NCBI GenBank assembly: GCA_000961655.1
Contig: LADR01000032.1
Coordinates: 1-64,000, forward strand
DNA length: 64,000 nucleotides
Source: Desulfatitalea sp. BRH_c12
GTDB taxonomy: Bacteria; Desulfobacterota; Desulfobacteria; Desulfobacterales; Desulfosarcinaceae
Reading direction: 5' to 3'
The translations under genes and the position numbers were made by a program. Positions 43,523-52,611 of the stretch are shown piece by piece; the stretch's first letter is position 1; every line of letters starts with the position of its first letter. A model generated the notes under the pieces. The model saw only the letters and a program-made list of their open reading frames with translations. It did no database searches and had not been told where the DNA came from.

Positions 43523-43676
43523 AAATGTAAGGGGCAGCCACCACCCAAAGAGAAGGATAAAAGCATGGAAAATGATATATACCGGAGCAATGCAATGAAA
43601 GCATAGAGGCCGAAACCGTTTATTTGATGACCGCATGTTTTTAAAACCGTGAACCCGTTGCACACCGAAGAGGTAA

Positions 43677-44504
43677 ATGATGGCGTTAATCAAGTTTGAT
43701 GAAACCAGATGCAAGAAAGATGGATTCTGTGTACAGGAATGCCCGGCAGCCCTTATCAAACAGACAGACGAGAACAGTGTCCCCGTGATGGTTGCGCAAG
43801 GTGACCAGTCGTGCCTTCGGTGTGGTCACTGCGTGGCGGTCTGCCCCCATGATGCCCTCCATCATGAAAACATACCCATGGAAAGCAGCCCCAAAATTAT
43901 AAAGGGCCTGGTCTTAAACGAAGCGCAGGCGGCCCAGTATCTCAGGACCAGAAGATCCATCCGACGGTTCAAGAATAAGCCGGTCGACAGAAAAACAGTT
44001 CAGTCTCTTATCGATGCTGCCCGGTACGCCCCCACCGGCGGAAATTCACAACTGGTCACCTGGACGGTTCACACGGATGCAGCCCAATTGAAAAATATGG
44101 CGGACCTTACCATCGCGTATATGAAAGCGGTGCTTGCATCGGATGCAGCCAAGAACATGCCGCCGTATTTTTCGCGGTTTGTTGACGCCTATGAAGCCGG
44201 GATAAACACCATCACACACAATGCACCGTGCCTTGTTGTCGCCTCAGCGCCGGGGGATTATGCCAACGGGATGGTGGATCTGTCCATTGCCCTGTCCTAC
44301 TTCGAACTCATGGCTGCCGCCAGCGGCCTGGGTACCTGCTGGTTGGGACTGATTGCCAGGGCGCTGAAATTTTCCGAGCCGCTTAAAGATGCGGTCGGTC
44401 TGCCTGAATCCCATACGCATTTTTATTCGATGGTTTTGGGGTATCCCAAGTTCAAATACCACCGGCTTCCGGAGCGGAAACCGGCAACCATATTTTGGAA
44501 ATAA
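43677..44504 (+). CDS. Nitroreductase-family protein with N-terminal 4Fe-4S domain
   Basis: A 275-residue protein. N-terminal ferredoxin motifs lie at residues about 12-20 (CKKDGFCVQECP) and about 43-55 (CLRCGHCVAVCP), followed by an FMN nitroreductase domain: RRSIRRFKNKPVDRKTVQSLIDAARYAPTGGNSQ, AASGLGTCWLGLIARAL and a C-terminal FYSMVLGYPKFKYHRLPERK. Such proteins reduce quinones, nitro groups or enones with electrons from ferredoxin. Two adjacent ATGs (43677 and 43680) follow GAAGAGG. It sits under a TetR operator. Confidence 0.92.
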   Translation: MMALIKFDETRCKKDGFCVQECPAALIKQTDENSVPVMVAQGDQSCLRCGHCVAVCPHDALHHENIPMESSPKIIKGLVLNEAQAAQYLRTRRSIRRFKNKPVDRKTVQSLIDAARYAPTGGNSQLVTWTVHTDAAQLKNMADLTIAYMKAVLASDAAKNMPPYFSRFVDAYEAGINTITHNAPCLVVASAPGDYANGMVDLSIALSYFELMAAASGLGTCWLGLIARALKFSEPLKDAVGLPESHTHFYSMVLGYPKFKYHRLPERKPATIFWK

Positions 44505-44533
44505 CTTAAACGGCCACGCGGGAGGAGAGACGT

Positions 44534-46408
44534 ATGGGGGAAACATTTACGATTCGCAATTTGGCAGACATCGAAGCCATCGAACAGGTGCCGTTGTCCG
44601 AGCGGGTGACCGAGAAAAGCACCTATGAACTGATCAGCAAAGGAGCGGCCATCAATCCGGATGCGATCGCCATGAGCTTTATCGCCGACGGCGACCGCTA
44701 CCGTGAGCCCCTGCGGGTCACCTACGGCCAGTTCATGGCCAAGATCCGCCAGACAGCCAACATGCTGGCCGACATGGGGGTCAGGTCTACCGATGTGGTC
44801 ACCTACCTGCTGCCCAATCTGCCCCAGACCCATTTCGTGTTGTGGGGTGCAGAGATGGCCGGCATCGCCAACCCCATCAACCCCATGCTGGAGGCCGATA
44901 CCATCAAGGAGATCTGCCAGGCCGCCGGCACTAAGGTGTTGGTCGCCCTGGGCGACATGCCGGGCGTCGATATCTGGCCCAAGGTCGCGCAGATCCGTAA
45001 ATCGATTCCGTCGCTGGAAAAGGTGGTGCGCGTCATGGGACCCTCCGACGAGGCCGAAGGCATCTTCTCCTTCGAAGAGACGGTGGAACGCTATGCCGGA
45101 GACCGGTTGACTTTCGACCGGCAAATCGCGCCCGACGATATCGCCTCGCTCTATCACACCGGCGGCACCACGGGCCGACCCAAGCTGGCCAAGCGCAGCC
45201 ACGGAAATGAGATCGCCCTGACCTGGGGGCTCAAGGCCGCCACGCAACTGCAGCCGGCCGAAGCGGTGATGGTCGGCCTGCCCCTGTTTCACTGCAACGG
45301 CACCTGCGTCACCGGCCTGCTGCCCTTTTCCCTGGGCGGCGAGGTGGTGATCCTCTCCGCGTCGGGCTATCGCAACCCCACAATCATGAGGAACTTTTAC
45401 CGGATTGTCGCGCACTACAAACCGGTCTTCTTTTCCTGCGTCCCCACAGTACTCTCGGTTTTGTTGAGCATCCCGGTGGGCGATGCCGACATCTCATCGC
45501 TCAAATATCTGATCTGCGGCGCAGCGCCGCTCAGCGTAGAGTTGTTCCGGCGATTCGAGGCCCATTCGGGCATGAAAATTCTGGAAGGCTACGGCCTCAC
45601 CGAATCCACCTGCGCCTCGTGCGTCAACCCCAAGGACGGCGAACGCAAGATCGGCAGCATCGGTATCCGCTTGCCCTACCAGCATGTGAAGGTGATGATC
45701 CTGGGCGCCGACGGCCGCTACCTGCGTGATGCCGAGGTGGAAGAGATCGGCTCGGTGTGCATCAGCGGACCCACGGCCTTCAAGGGCTACGTGGAAGAGG
45801 TGCACAACCGCGGGTTGTGGGTCAAAGAGGGCTGGTTCAACACCGGCGACATGGGGCGCATGGACAAGGACGGCTTTTTCTGGCTCACCGGCCGCATGAA
45901 GGAGCTGATCATCCGCGGGGGGCACAACATCGATCCGGCCACCATCGAAGAGCCGCTGTATCAGATGGCAGGCATCAAGATGGCGGCGGCCGTCGGACGC
46001 CCGGATGCCCATGCCGGCGAGGTGCCCGTGGCCTACGTGGAGTTGGCCGAAGGGGCCGAGATCGGCGAAAGCGACATCGCACAGTGGGTCCAGAGCCACA
46101 TCGGCGAGCGCGCCGCCGTGCCCAAGGCGATCTATATCGTCGATCAGATCCCCCTCACGGCCGTGGGCAAGATCTTCAAACCGGCCTTGCGCTGGGACGC
46201 CATCCGGCGCACCTACGAGCAAGAGCTCGCCCAGCTTGGAGAGCTGGCCCAATCCGTCGGGGTGCGTGTGGCCGAAGACAAGGTGCATGGCACCCTGGCC
46301 ACCATCCGCATCAAGGCCGCAGTGGGCGCTGACCGCGGACAGATCGAAGCGCGAGTGGCAGAGTTGCTGGCGCGCTATACGGTGCGGTATGCGGTTGAAT
46401 GTGTGTGA
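44534..46408 (+). CDS. AMP-forming acyl-CoA synthetase, GC-rich
   Basis: A 624-residue ANL-family enzyme. Motifs: LYHTGGTTGRPKLAKRSHGNE near residue 206, GYGLTESTCASCVNP near 352, WFNTGDMGRMDKDG near 435, GRMKELIIRGGHNIDP near 455 and the C-terminal TAVGKIFKPALRW. The C-terminal extension of about 70 residues (AEDKVHGTLATIRIKAA onwards) is unusual. The codons are markedly richer in G and C than in the neighbours upstream, so it may have a different history from the catabolic island. ATG follows GGAGGAGAG. It lies 29 bp after the nitroreductase and may be in the same transcript. Confidence 0.92.
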   Translation: MGETFTIRNLADIEAIEQVPLSERVTEKSTYELISKGAAINPDAIAMSFIADGDRYREPLRVTYGQFMAKIRQTANMLADMGVRSTDVVTYLLPNLPQTHFVLWGAEMAGIANPINPMLEADTIKEICQAAGTKVLVALGDMPGVDIWPKVAQIRKSIPSLEKVVRVMGPSDEAEGIFSFEETVERYAGDRLTFDRQIAPDDIASLYHTGGTTGRPKLAKRSHGNEIALTWGLKAATQLQPAEAVMVGLPLFHCNGTCVTGLLPFSLGGEVVILSASGYRNPTIMRNFYRIVAHYKPVFFSCVPTVLSVLLSIPVGDADISSLKYLICGAAPLSVELFRRFEAHSGMKILEGYGLTESTCASCVNPKDGERKIGSIGIRLPYQHVKVMILGADGRYLRDAEVEEIGSVCISGPTAFKGYVEEVHNRGLWVKEGWFNTGDMGRMDKDGFFWLTGRMKELIIRGGHNIDPATIEEPLYQMAGIKMAAAVGRPDAHAGEVPVAYVELAEGAEIGESDIAQWVQSHIGERAAVPKAIYIVDQIPLTAVGKIFKPALRWDAIRRTYEQELAQLGELAQSVGVRVAEDKVHGTLATIRIKAAVGADRGQIEARVAELLARYTVRYAVECV

Positions 46409-46799
46409 ACCAATGTGGAGAATGCAACACGATATTTCGGCATCCACACAGCCATTATGAAACTATGCCAGCATTGAGTAAATGAAAATTTGGTTATCCA
46501 GTTCGCGCCAGTGACTATTGGTGTTTTCGGGATTGGCACGAAGGAGGTGATCCGGGTGGGTGGTCTGCGACACGTCAGCCATGAGATTTAGTGAGGCATA
46601 AGGTGTGCGCAGGACATAGGGCCGCACTGTTTGAGCGCAGCGAGTTTGCGGCCCGTCCGGAGCATGCCTTATTGCCTCACTTAATCGAATGGATGGTGGC
46701 GCGGACCACCCACCCGGATCACCGGGGTTTTCCTACGTCACCCCACACCCGTATCTCACTTGACCGAAGTGGATAACCAGAAATGGGAGTTGTTTTTTT
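46409..46799. repeat. Family R3 element (46491-46779) with a nested 172-bp inverted repeat
   Basis: The element starts TGGTTATCCAGTTCGCG (46491) and ends with a near-complementary CGAAGTGGATAACCA (46779). Inside, 46549-46720 forms an inverted repeat with 21-bp arms (one mismatch). This inner block occurs in opposite orientation at 58915-59086, with perfect 25-bp arms and identical length. A similar outer element without the inner block stands at 51548-51662, resembling an empty site. No protein-coding frame is credible. Confidence 0.75.
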
Positions 46800-47684
46800 A
46801 TGGAAGAAAAACATTTTGGCCCGGTATGGTTTATTCCTGGAGAAAGATCGGGGAGGTATCCCTTCTGTCATTCCGTCTACATTGAAGGGCCCGGGATTCT
46901 GATAGATCCTGGATCCGACAGGAAACGCCTCGAACAGCTTCGTACGAATCCAGGCGTCAGGGCGATCTGGCTCAGCCACTGGCACGAAGACCATATCGCG
47001 GACATGGACCTTTTTGAAGATCTGCCTTTTTATGTAGGCGAGCCGGACGCGCGGCCTCTCTCGAGCTCGGAAGCATTCCTGGATGCCTATGGCATTAACA
47101 TTCAAGAGCACCGGGAGCACTGGCTTTTGACCCTGACAAAGGATTTCAACTTCAAGCCGCGTTGGCCGGCCGGTTATTTTAAAGACGGCGAACGCCTGCA
47201 CCTGGACGGTGTGACAGTGGATGTGATCGGCACACCCGGTCATACCCCGGGGCATTTATCCTTTTACTTCAGAGAGGCCGGTGTGCTTTTTATGGGGGAC
47301 TATGACCTTTCCGGGTTTGGTCCCTGGTACGGCGATGTGGAAGCCAGTATCGAACAGACGATCATTTCAGTTGGAAAACTTAAAGGCCATTCCGCACGGG
47401 TTTGGATCACTGGCCACGAGACCGGTCTGTTCGAACAGGACCCGGCCGAAAAGTGGGATCAATACCTCGACGTCATCTCACATCGGGAAGATAAACTCCT
47501 TGCCTTTCTGAAACATCCCCGAACGATAGAAGAAATCGTATCGGCTTGGCTCGTTTATGGTAAGCCAAGAGAGCCGAAGGCTTTTTTTGAATTCGGCGAA
47601 CGAGCCCTGATGAAAAAACATTTGGAAAAACTACTGGGTAAGGCGCAGATAGAAATGGCTGAAAACAGGTACTACACCCTATAG
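46800..47684 (+). CDS. Metallo-beta-lactamase-fold hydrolase
   Basis: A 294-residue MBL-fold protein. Metal ligands: SHWHEDHIADM near residue 60 (HxHxDH), GTPGHTPGHLSF near 144, MGDYDLSGFG near 165 and ITGHETG near 202. A C-terminal helical part (AEKWDQYLDVISHREDKLLAFL onward) is typical of the LACTB2-like branch. It would hydrolyse a thioester, lactone or ester. The ATG at 46800 has only a weak upstream site. It stands alone downstream of the R3 element. Confidence 0.9.
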   Translation: MEEKHFGPVWFIPGERSGRYPFCHSVYIEGPGILIDPGSDRKRLEQLRTNPGVRAIWLSHWHEDHIADMDLFEDLPFYVGEPDARPLSSSEAFLDAYGINIQEHREHWLLTLTKDFNFKPRWPAGYFKDGERLHLDGVTVDVIGTPGHTPGHLSFYFREAGVLFMGDYDLSGFGPWYGDVEASIEQTIISVGKLKGHSARVWITGHETGLFEQDPAEKWDQYLDVISHREDKLLAFLKHPRTIEEIVSAWLVYGKPREPKAFFEFGERALMKKHLEKLLGKAQIEMAENRYYTL

Positions 47685-48022
47685 AAAGATGGCGTACCCT
47701 GACTGCGGCCCATTGACTTGGACTAGCTAAGCCGGCTCACCGCTCAGGGCATTAAAGCGTTAAAAAATAGAACGAACGCTCATTTTATATTGACAAGTTT
47801 ACTGATTGCGGTCCAGTATATGAACGTTCCTTTTCGAAAATGGCACTGGCTCTCTGACCTTATGGGGGTGCCCTGAGTTCTTTGACTTTAACCACAAAAG
47901 GAATACACGCGTCAGCTCGCTGAAGCATCAAAGTTGAATTCTGAAATGCTTCTTGATTACTTCGATCCGCGGCGACAGGCCGGCCGCTGGCGAATATACA
48001 ACCCGAACCGGAGGTGAGTGGG
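47685..48022. promoter_or_regulatory. Promoter region with GAACG motifs upstream of the nitronate-monooxygenase-like gene
   Basis: No gene is supported in this 338-bp gap. A possible promoter is TTGACA (47790-47795) with CAGTAT (47814-47819) 18 bases on. GAACGAACGCTC (47770-47781) lies upstream of the -35 and GAACGTTC (47822-47829) immediately downstream of the -10; such GAACG repeats resemble TetR-type sites but no cognate regulator is adjacent. Other parts show nothing recognisable. Confidence 0.35.
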
Positions 48023-48916
48023 ATGGGCAAACTTTTAGACCTTTTGGGAAGTAAATATCCAATCATTCAAGGACCGATCGGAGAATTGAACGATCCCAGA
48101 CTGATCGCTGCCGTGTCCGAAGCGGGTGCCTTCGGCGTGCTGGCCTTGGGGTTCATAAATGATCTGGAAAAAATCAAGCAGATGATCTCCCAGGTGCAGA
48201 CGCTTACCGATAAGCCATTCGGGGCGAACCTGATGATCGCCATGAACCCGCTCAATGAGGCCATTCTGGAGGTCCTGGCTGAAGCAGGCATCAAGACAGT
48301 GACCACTTCGGCAGGTTCACCCAGGAAAATTTACCCCAAAATAAAAGCTCTGGGTTTGAATGGGTTGCATGTTGCGCTATCCGCGCCTCTCGCGGTCAAA
48401 GCCGCAGATGCCGGCGCGGATGGTCTGATCGTTTCGGGCACCGAATCCGGTGGGTTGAGAACGACGGGCCCGGAATCGACCAACATGATTCTCATTCCAC
48501 TGGTATGTGACCAGGTGGCTGTCCCGGTTGTGGCCGCAGGCGGTATCGCCGACCGTCGCGGCTATCGCGCGGCATTTGCCCTCGGCGCGCAGGGCGTTCA
48601 GCTTGGCACGGCATTTCTGGCCTCCGAAGAAAGCCCGGCTTCACGGCCCTGGAAGGAGGCCATCATTGGCTGTCCGGACGCTGGCACGACATTGCTACCG
48701 ATGGGCCATATTGCGATGCGAGCGATCATCAATCCTAAATTGGCCGCGCTGATGGCCCGAGGTGCTGATCTGAGCCGAGAATACACTATGGGCAGTGCAG
48801 GCAAGGCATGGCGGGGGGGTGATTTTGATCTCTTCCCGGCCGGCGCCGGCCAGGTCAGCGCATTGATCAAAGAGATCAAGCCGGTTACCGCGATCATTGA
48901 AGATATGGTGGGTTGA
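48023..48916 (+). CDS. Nitronate monooxygenase-like / 2-nitropropane dioxygenase-family FMN protein
   Basis: A 297-residue FMN barrel. Seen: YPIIQGPIGELNDPRLIAAVSEAGAFGVLALG at the start, FGANLMIAMNP near residue 70, GADGLIVSGTESGG near 132, PVVAAGGIADRRGYRAAFALGAQGVQLGTAFL near 172. The conserved catalytic His is not seen at the usual position (VSGTESGG instead of GxxAGGH), so the activity may be that of an enoyl reductase (FabK-like) or an unknown one. ATG 48023 follows GGAGG at 8 bases. The two SDR genes downstream suggest a small lipid or ketone pathway. Confidence 0.88.
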   Translation: MGKLLDLLGSKYPIIQGPIGELNDPRLIAAVSEAGAFGVLALGFINDLEKIKQMISQVQTLTDKPFGANLMIAMNPLNEAILEVLAEAGIKTVTTSAGSPRKIYPKIKALGLNGLHVALSAPLAVKAADAGADGLIVSGTESGGLRTTGPESTNMILIPLVCDQVAVPVVAAGGIADRRGYRAAFALGAQGVQLGTAFLASEESPASRPWKEAIIGCPDAGTTLLPMGHIAMRAIINPKLAALMARGADLSREYTMGSAGKAWRGGDFDLFPAGAGQVSALIKEIKPVTAIIEDMVG

Positions 48917-48972
48917 TCCATTGAGGCATAATTTTTCATGAGAGAATCATTCTTCGAAAAAGGAGTGTTGTT

Positions 48973-49746
48973 GTGAGCTTAAAGCATTTGATGGATTTGT
49001 CAGGGAAAGTAGCCCTCATCACGGGCGGATCGAGAGGCCTTGGTCTTCAGATGGCGGAGGCGTTAGGTGAATTGGGAGCCAAACTGGCCATTACCGCCCG
49101 CAAACAACACGAACTGGACGCGGCCGCCGAACAGCTGTCGGCGCAAGGAATCGACGTGATCACATGCGCCGCCGACTTGTCCAGACACGAGACACTTCCA
49201 GGCGTGGTGGACACTATCCTGGGGCGGTATGGCAACATCGACATCCTGGTCAACAATGCAGGTGCCACCTGGGGAGCCCTTGCTGAGGATCATTCGGCTG
49301 AAGCCTGGTACAAGGTACTCAACCTCAATGTGAATGCTCTTTTCTTCCTTACTCAAATCATTGGAAAAAAATGCATGATTCCAAACCGCTCGGGAAAAAT
49401 CATCAACATCGCCTCCGTTGCCGGGCTGATGGGCAATCCACCAGGCATGGATACGATTGCCTACAACACCAGCAAGGGTGCCGTCGTCAACTTCACCCGG
49501 GCGCTGGCGGCAGAGTGGGGCAAGTACAACATCAATGTCAATGCCATATGCCCAGGCGTGTTCCCGTCTAAAATGGCCAATATACTGGTTGAAACAATGG
49601 GTGACACGATCCTGGCCATGACACCCTTAGGCCGGGTGGGCGGGCCGGAAGATCTTAAAGGACTGGTGGCGCTTTTTGCATCGGATGCTGCAAGGCATAT
49701 CACCGGACAGTGCGTGGCGGTCGATGGCGGGGCATCTGTGATCTGA
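48973..49746 (+). CDS. SDR-family oxidoreductase
   Basis: A 257-residue short-chain dehydrogenase. TGGSRGLGLQMAEALGELGA near residue 16, LVNNAGATWG near 95, IINIASVAGL near 142, IAYNTSKGAVVNF near 163 (Tyr-x3-Lys), and ITGQCVAVDGGAS near the end. GTG at 48973 follows AAAAGGAG with 7-base spacing. It would interconvert a hydroxyl and a keto group. It follows the nitronate-monooxygenase-like gene by 56 bp. Confidence 0.93.
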   Translation: MSLKHLMDLSGKVALITGGSRGLGLQMAEALGELGAKLAITARKQHELDAAAEQLSAQGIDVITCAADLSRHETLPGVVDTILGRYGNIDILVNNAGATWGALAEDHSAEAWYKVLNLNVNALFFLTQIIGKKCMIPNRSGKIINIASVAGLMGNPPGMDTIAYNTSKGAVVNFTRALAAEWGKYNINVNAICPGVFPSKMANILVETMGDTILAMTPLGRVGGPEDLKGLVALFASDAARHITGQCVAVDGGASVI

Positions 49747-49894
49747 GTTTACCCGACAGGCAGTGAGACGCTCGTTGTCGTTGTTTTCTCGCGCGGACAG
49801 GGCGGTGTAAGAAAAGCTGAGCATAACCGGCCGGCCAGCGGGGTGGAATAAAAGCGTCGATAGGATCTACAATCGGTCGGTGGCAGGAGGGTGT

Positions 49895-50683
49895 ATGAAG
49901 ATTCTGGATAAAGTGGTCGTCGTCACCGGCGGTGCCTCAGGCATTGGGCGCAGCTTGTGCCGCCGGTTTGCCGCAGCCGGGGCAAAGGGTGTCGTGGTCT
50001 CCGATTCTAATGCGGAAGAAGCCGCTAATGTGGCCAGGGAGATCGGTGGTTTGGCCGTGACAACAGACGTCCGCAATGAGGCGGACGTCCGGAAATTGGT
50101 TGCGCTCGCGACCAAGGCCTACGGCCCGATTGATTTGTTCTGTTCGAACGCCGGCATCTCGGTACCCGGTGGTGTCGAGGCCCAGGATTCTGATTGGCAG
50201 CGGTGTTGGGACATCCACGTGATGGCCCATGTGTATGCCGCCAGGGCTGTTTTGCCTTCCATGATTGCGCGCGGCGGTGGCTACCTGCTCCAGACAGGTT
50301 CAGCCGGTGGCTTGCTTACCACCCTTGGCGCAGCACCCTACGCGATCAGCAAGCACGCCGCTGTTGCATTTGCCGAATGGCTTTCGATCACCCACGCGCG
50401 CCATGGGATCAAAGTCAGCTGCCTCTGTCCGCTTGGCGTAAAAACCGGGATGCTTTCTGAAGAGACCGAAGGCATCGGAAAGCTTATCATGCAAACCGCC
50501 ATTTCTCCGGAGGTCGTTGCCGAACATGTCATCGCGGGTTTGGAAAAAGAGGATTTTCTTATCCTGCCCCATCCGGAAGTTTTAGAGTATTTTAAGAGCA
50601 AGGCCAACAACTATGAACGCTGGTTGCATCACATGCGCAAAGAACAGGAACAGTATGTGGCACCCCTGATGACGTCATTGTGA
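49895..50683 (+). CDS. SDR-family oxidoreductase
   Basis: A 262-residue [23 protein letters not shown] near residue 12, CSNAGISVP near 86, LLQTGSAGG near 135, [16 protein letters not shown] near 152 and a long C-terminal tail ([21 protein letters not shown]) in place of the usual DGG ending. Such tails are seen in SDRs acting on bulky substrates. ATG 49895 follows GGAGG. It is 148 bp from the previous SDR with nothing notable between them. Confidence 0.92.
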   Translation: MKILDKVVVVTGGASGIGRSLCRRFAAAGAKGVVVSDSNAEEAANVAREIGGLAVTTDVRNEADVRKLVALATKAYGPIDLFCSNAGISVPGGVEAQDSDWQRCWDIHVMAHVYAARAVLPSMIARGGGYLLQTGSAGGLLTTLGAAPYAISKHAAVAFAEWLSITHARHGIKVSCLCPLGVKTGMLSEETEGIGKLIMQTAISPEVVAEHVIAGLEKEDFLILPHPEVLEYFKSKANNYERWLHHMRKEQEQYVAPLMTSL

Positions 50684-50708
50684 CATCCGCACTATTTTTA
50701 GAAGTATC

Positions 50709-50780
50709 TGGTTGGCGAAGTGTTAAGTATAAAGTTTGAAGTGTAAAGGGAGGCATTCTGTCGATTTGATACAAGGTATA
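50709..50780. repeat. Partial family R2 repeat
   Basis: The sequence from TGGTTGGCGAAGTGTTAAG to ATTCTGTCGATTTGATA matches the left third of the R2 elements at 1322-1520 and 56829-57014. The right inverted repeat is missing. Confidence 0.6.
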
Positions 50781-50850
50781 CTATCGCAGCCCTTTGTCCT
50801 GTTTCTTTAAAGGGACTTTAAGGACCGCCATTACAAGGGGGAATAAAGTC

Positions 50851-51519
50851 GTGGATTCGAACTTTTCGCAGTATCTGCAAGCCACCGAAGTCATCGATTT
50901 TCACCATCCAGCAGTTACAGCATTTATCCGGAAACAGATTGAAGATGCCACCACACCCGAACAACAGGCAGTGAAACTCTATTATGCCGTTCGGGATGGC
51001 ATTCGTTATGATCCATACCTTATCGATCTTTCAGTCGCTGGATTGCGGGCCAGCACCACGCTGCAAATTGGACGGGGGTGGTGCGTGACCAAAGCCGCTC
51101 TGCTGGCCGCATGTTGCAGGGGGTTGGGGATCCCGGCGAAACTGGGCTATGCTGACGTGCGCAATCATCTTTCCACCGCGCGGATGCGCGCGCACATGAA
51201 AACAGACATCTTTCTGTGGCATGGCTACACCGCCATCTACCTGGGCAAGTGGGTCAAGGCAACGCCTGCGTTCAATATTGAGCTTTGCCAACGGTTCAAA
51301 TTAAAACCCCTTGAATTCGATGGCAGCTGCGATTCCATATATCATCCCTTCGACTTGCTGGGAAATAAACATATGGAGTATTTACGCGATCGCGGCGAAT
51401 TTGCAGATGTGCCCATAGATCAAATAAACAAAGATTTCACCGAATCTTATAAGACGCCGGACCGTTTGGGCGCCTTCGATTTCCAAAAGGACATCGATCG
51501 GGAGAGTTCGTTGGCGTGA
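50851..51519 (+). CDS. Transglutaminase-like protein
   Basis: A 222-residue cysteine-protease-fold protein. Catalytic Cys in GRGWCVTKAALLAACCRGLGIPAKL near residue 75 and His in FLWHGYTAIYL near 122. The third residue, normally Asp in WxxxDPT, reads KWVKATPAFN, so it is Ala, as in a subset of bacterial relatives. Function could be a peptidase-like or amidase activity. GTG 50851 follows GGGGGA at about 8 bases; an ATG at 50794 is less likely. It stands alone between the SDR and the Crp/Fnr gene. Confidence 0.85.
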   Translation: MDSNFSQYLQATEVIDFHHPAVTAFIRKQIEDATTPEQQAVKLYYAVRDGIRYDPYLIDLSVAGLRASTTLQIGRGWCVTKAALLAACCRGLGIPAKLGYADVRNHLSTARMRAHMKTDIFLWHGYTAIYLGKWVKATPAFNIELCQRFKLKPLEFDGSCDSIYHPFDLLGNKHMEYLRDRGEFADVPIDQINKDFTESYKTPDRLGAFDFQKDIDRESSLA

Positions 51520-51912
51520 TAAGGCTTGTCGCTGGCGTCATTGCACTGTATCCATTTCGCTCCAGTGACTATTGGCGAGTGTATTCGGGATTGCCGGGGT
51601 TTTGGCTTTTTTACGTCACCCCACCCCCCGTATCTCACTTGACCGAAGTGGATAATCAGAATCGAATAATCGCCATATCTTGCCCGGGGATAAAAACCAA
51701 TGATAAATATTTGCAAGTGCGTATAAGGTTTTGATAAAGGCTTATTCAGAGCGCAGCCTTAGCAATTGACATCAACCGTCACTACCGGTAGTTTATCTGC
51801 ACTGCTTCTGATACGAAACGCCTGACCGCTTTGGCATAAAGGGCATATGTATGATCACTGAATTGTGTGCGGACAATCGCCTGTTCGATCAGAACAATGG
51901 TCTCAGACGACT
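51520..51912. repeat. Family R3 short element and promoter of the Crp/Fnr gene
   Basis: R3 material lies at 51548-51662: an imperfect left end and CTCACTTGACCGAAGTGG at the right, without the 172-bp core. Downstream, TTGACA (51766-51771) and TAGTTT (51789-51794) form a 17-base-spaced promoter for the regulator at 51913. A 12-bp perfect palindrome ACTACCGGTAGT (51781-51792) overlaps its -10. No gene is supported here. Confidence 0.55.
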
Positions 51913-52611
51913 ATGACCAGTTATTTACACTCCACCGAAGCGTATTCGCAATCCGAGTTGCTGTCTGATATTTCTCCGGAAGGTCAGGCCGATATTTTTA
52001 AGGCCGGTCACCGGAATTCTTATAATGCCGGAGAGATTCTTTTTCACGAAGGTGATCAAGCTTTTAGATGCTATTTCGTTCAGAGCGGGCGGATCAAGGT
52101 GAGCATACTGCATGAAGAAGGCAAAGAGGCTATTCTTCGCTATGTTCTTCCAGGCGAATTCATGGCGGCTATTGCCGTATTCAGGGGGAAAACCTACCCT
52201 GCCACCGCATCAGCCGTCGGGCCGGTTTCAGCGATCAGTTGGGACCGGACAACGATGATAACGCTAATGCATCTTTATCCGCCGTTGGCGGTCAATATGC
52301 TGCGCGTGGTGGTGGATCGTTTGGATGAAGTGCAAAAGCGTTACCTGGAACTGTCCGCGGAACAGGTGGCGCAGCGCATCGCCAGGGCCTTGCTGCGCAT
52401 GATGAAAACCTCTGGCCGCAAAACCGACGAAGGCATTGTGATCGACTTTCGCCTGAGCCGACAGGATCTGGCCGATTATACGGGCACCACTTTATTTTCC
52501 GTAAGCCGTGTCCTGAGCAAATGGGAAAAAATGGGTCACATCAAATCGGGGCGTGAGCGGATCGTCATCACCGATGCGCATGCGCTGGTGGCAGTGACGG
52601 AAAACAGCTAA
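51913..52611 (+). CDS. Crp/Fnr-family transcriptional regulator
   Basis: A 232-residue protein with a cyclic-nucleotide-binding-like domain (about residues 20-130: AGEILFHEGDQAFRCYFVQSGRIKVSILHEEGKEAILRYVLPGE) and a C-terminal winged helix (LSRQDLADYTGTTLFSVSRVLSKWEKMGHI). The Arg/Ser of cAMP binding is absent, and no N-terminal Cys set for a [4Fe-4S] cluster is seen, so the signal is unknown. It belongs to the DNR/Fnr-like side by domain order. No strong ribosome site is seen before ATG 51913; a GTG at 51865 is open upstream. It may bind its own promoter palindrome. Confidence 0.9.
   Translation: MTSYLHSTEAYSQSELLSDISPEGQADIFKAGHRNSYNAGEILFHEGDQAFRCYFVQSGRIKVSILHEEGKEAILRYVLPGEFMAAIAVFRGKTYPATASAVGPVSAISWDRTTMITLMHLYPPLAVNMLRVVVDRLDEVQKRYLELSAEQVAQRIARALLRMMKTSGRKTDEGIVIDFRLSRQDLADYTGTTLFSVSRVLSKWEKMGHIKSGRERIVITDAHALVAVTENS

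Noticed and set aside
44423-46447. Long minus-strand frames opposite the GC-rich CoA ligase
   Set aside because: High GC lowers stop frequency; the plus-strand ligase has all ANL motifs.
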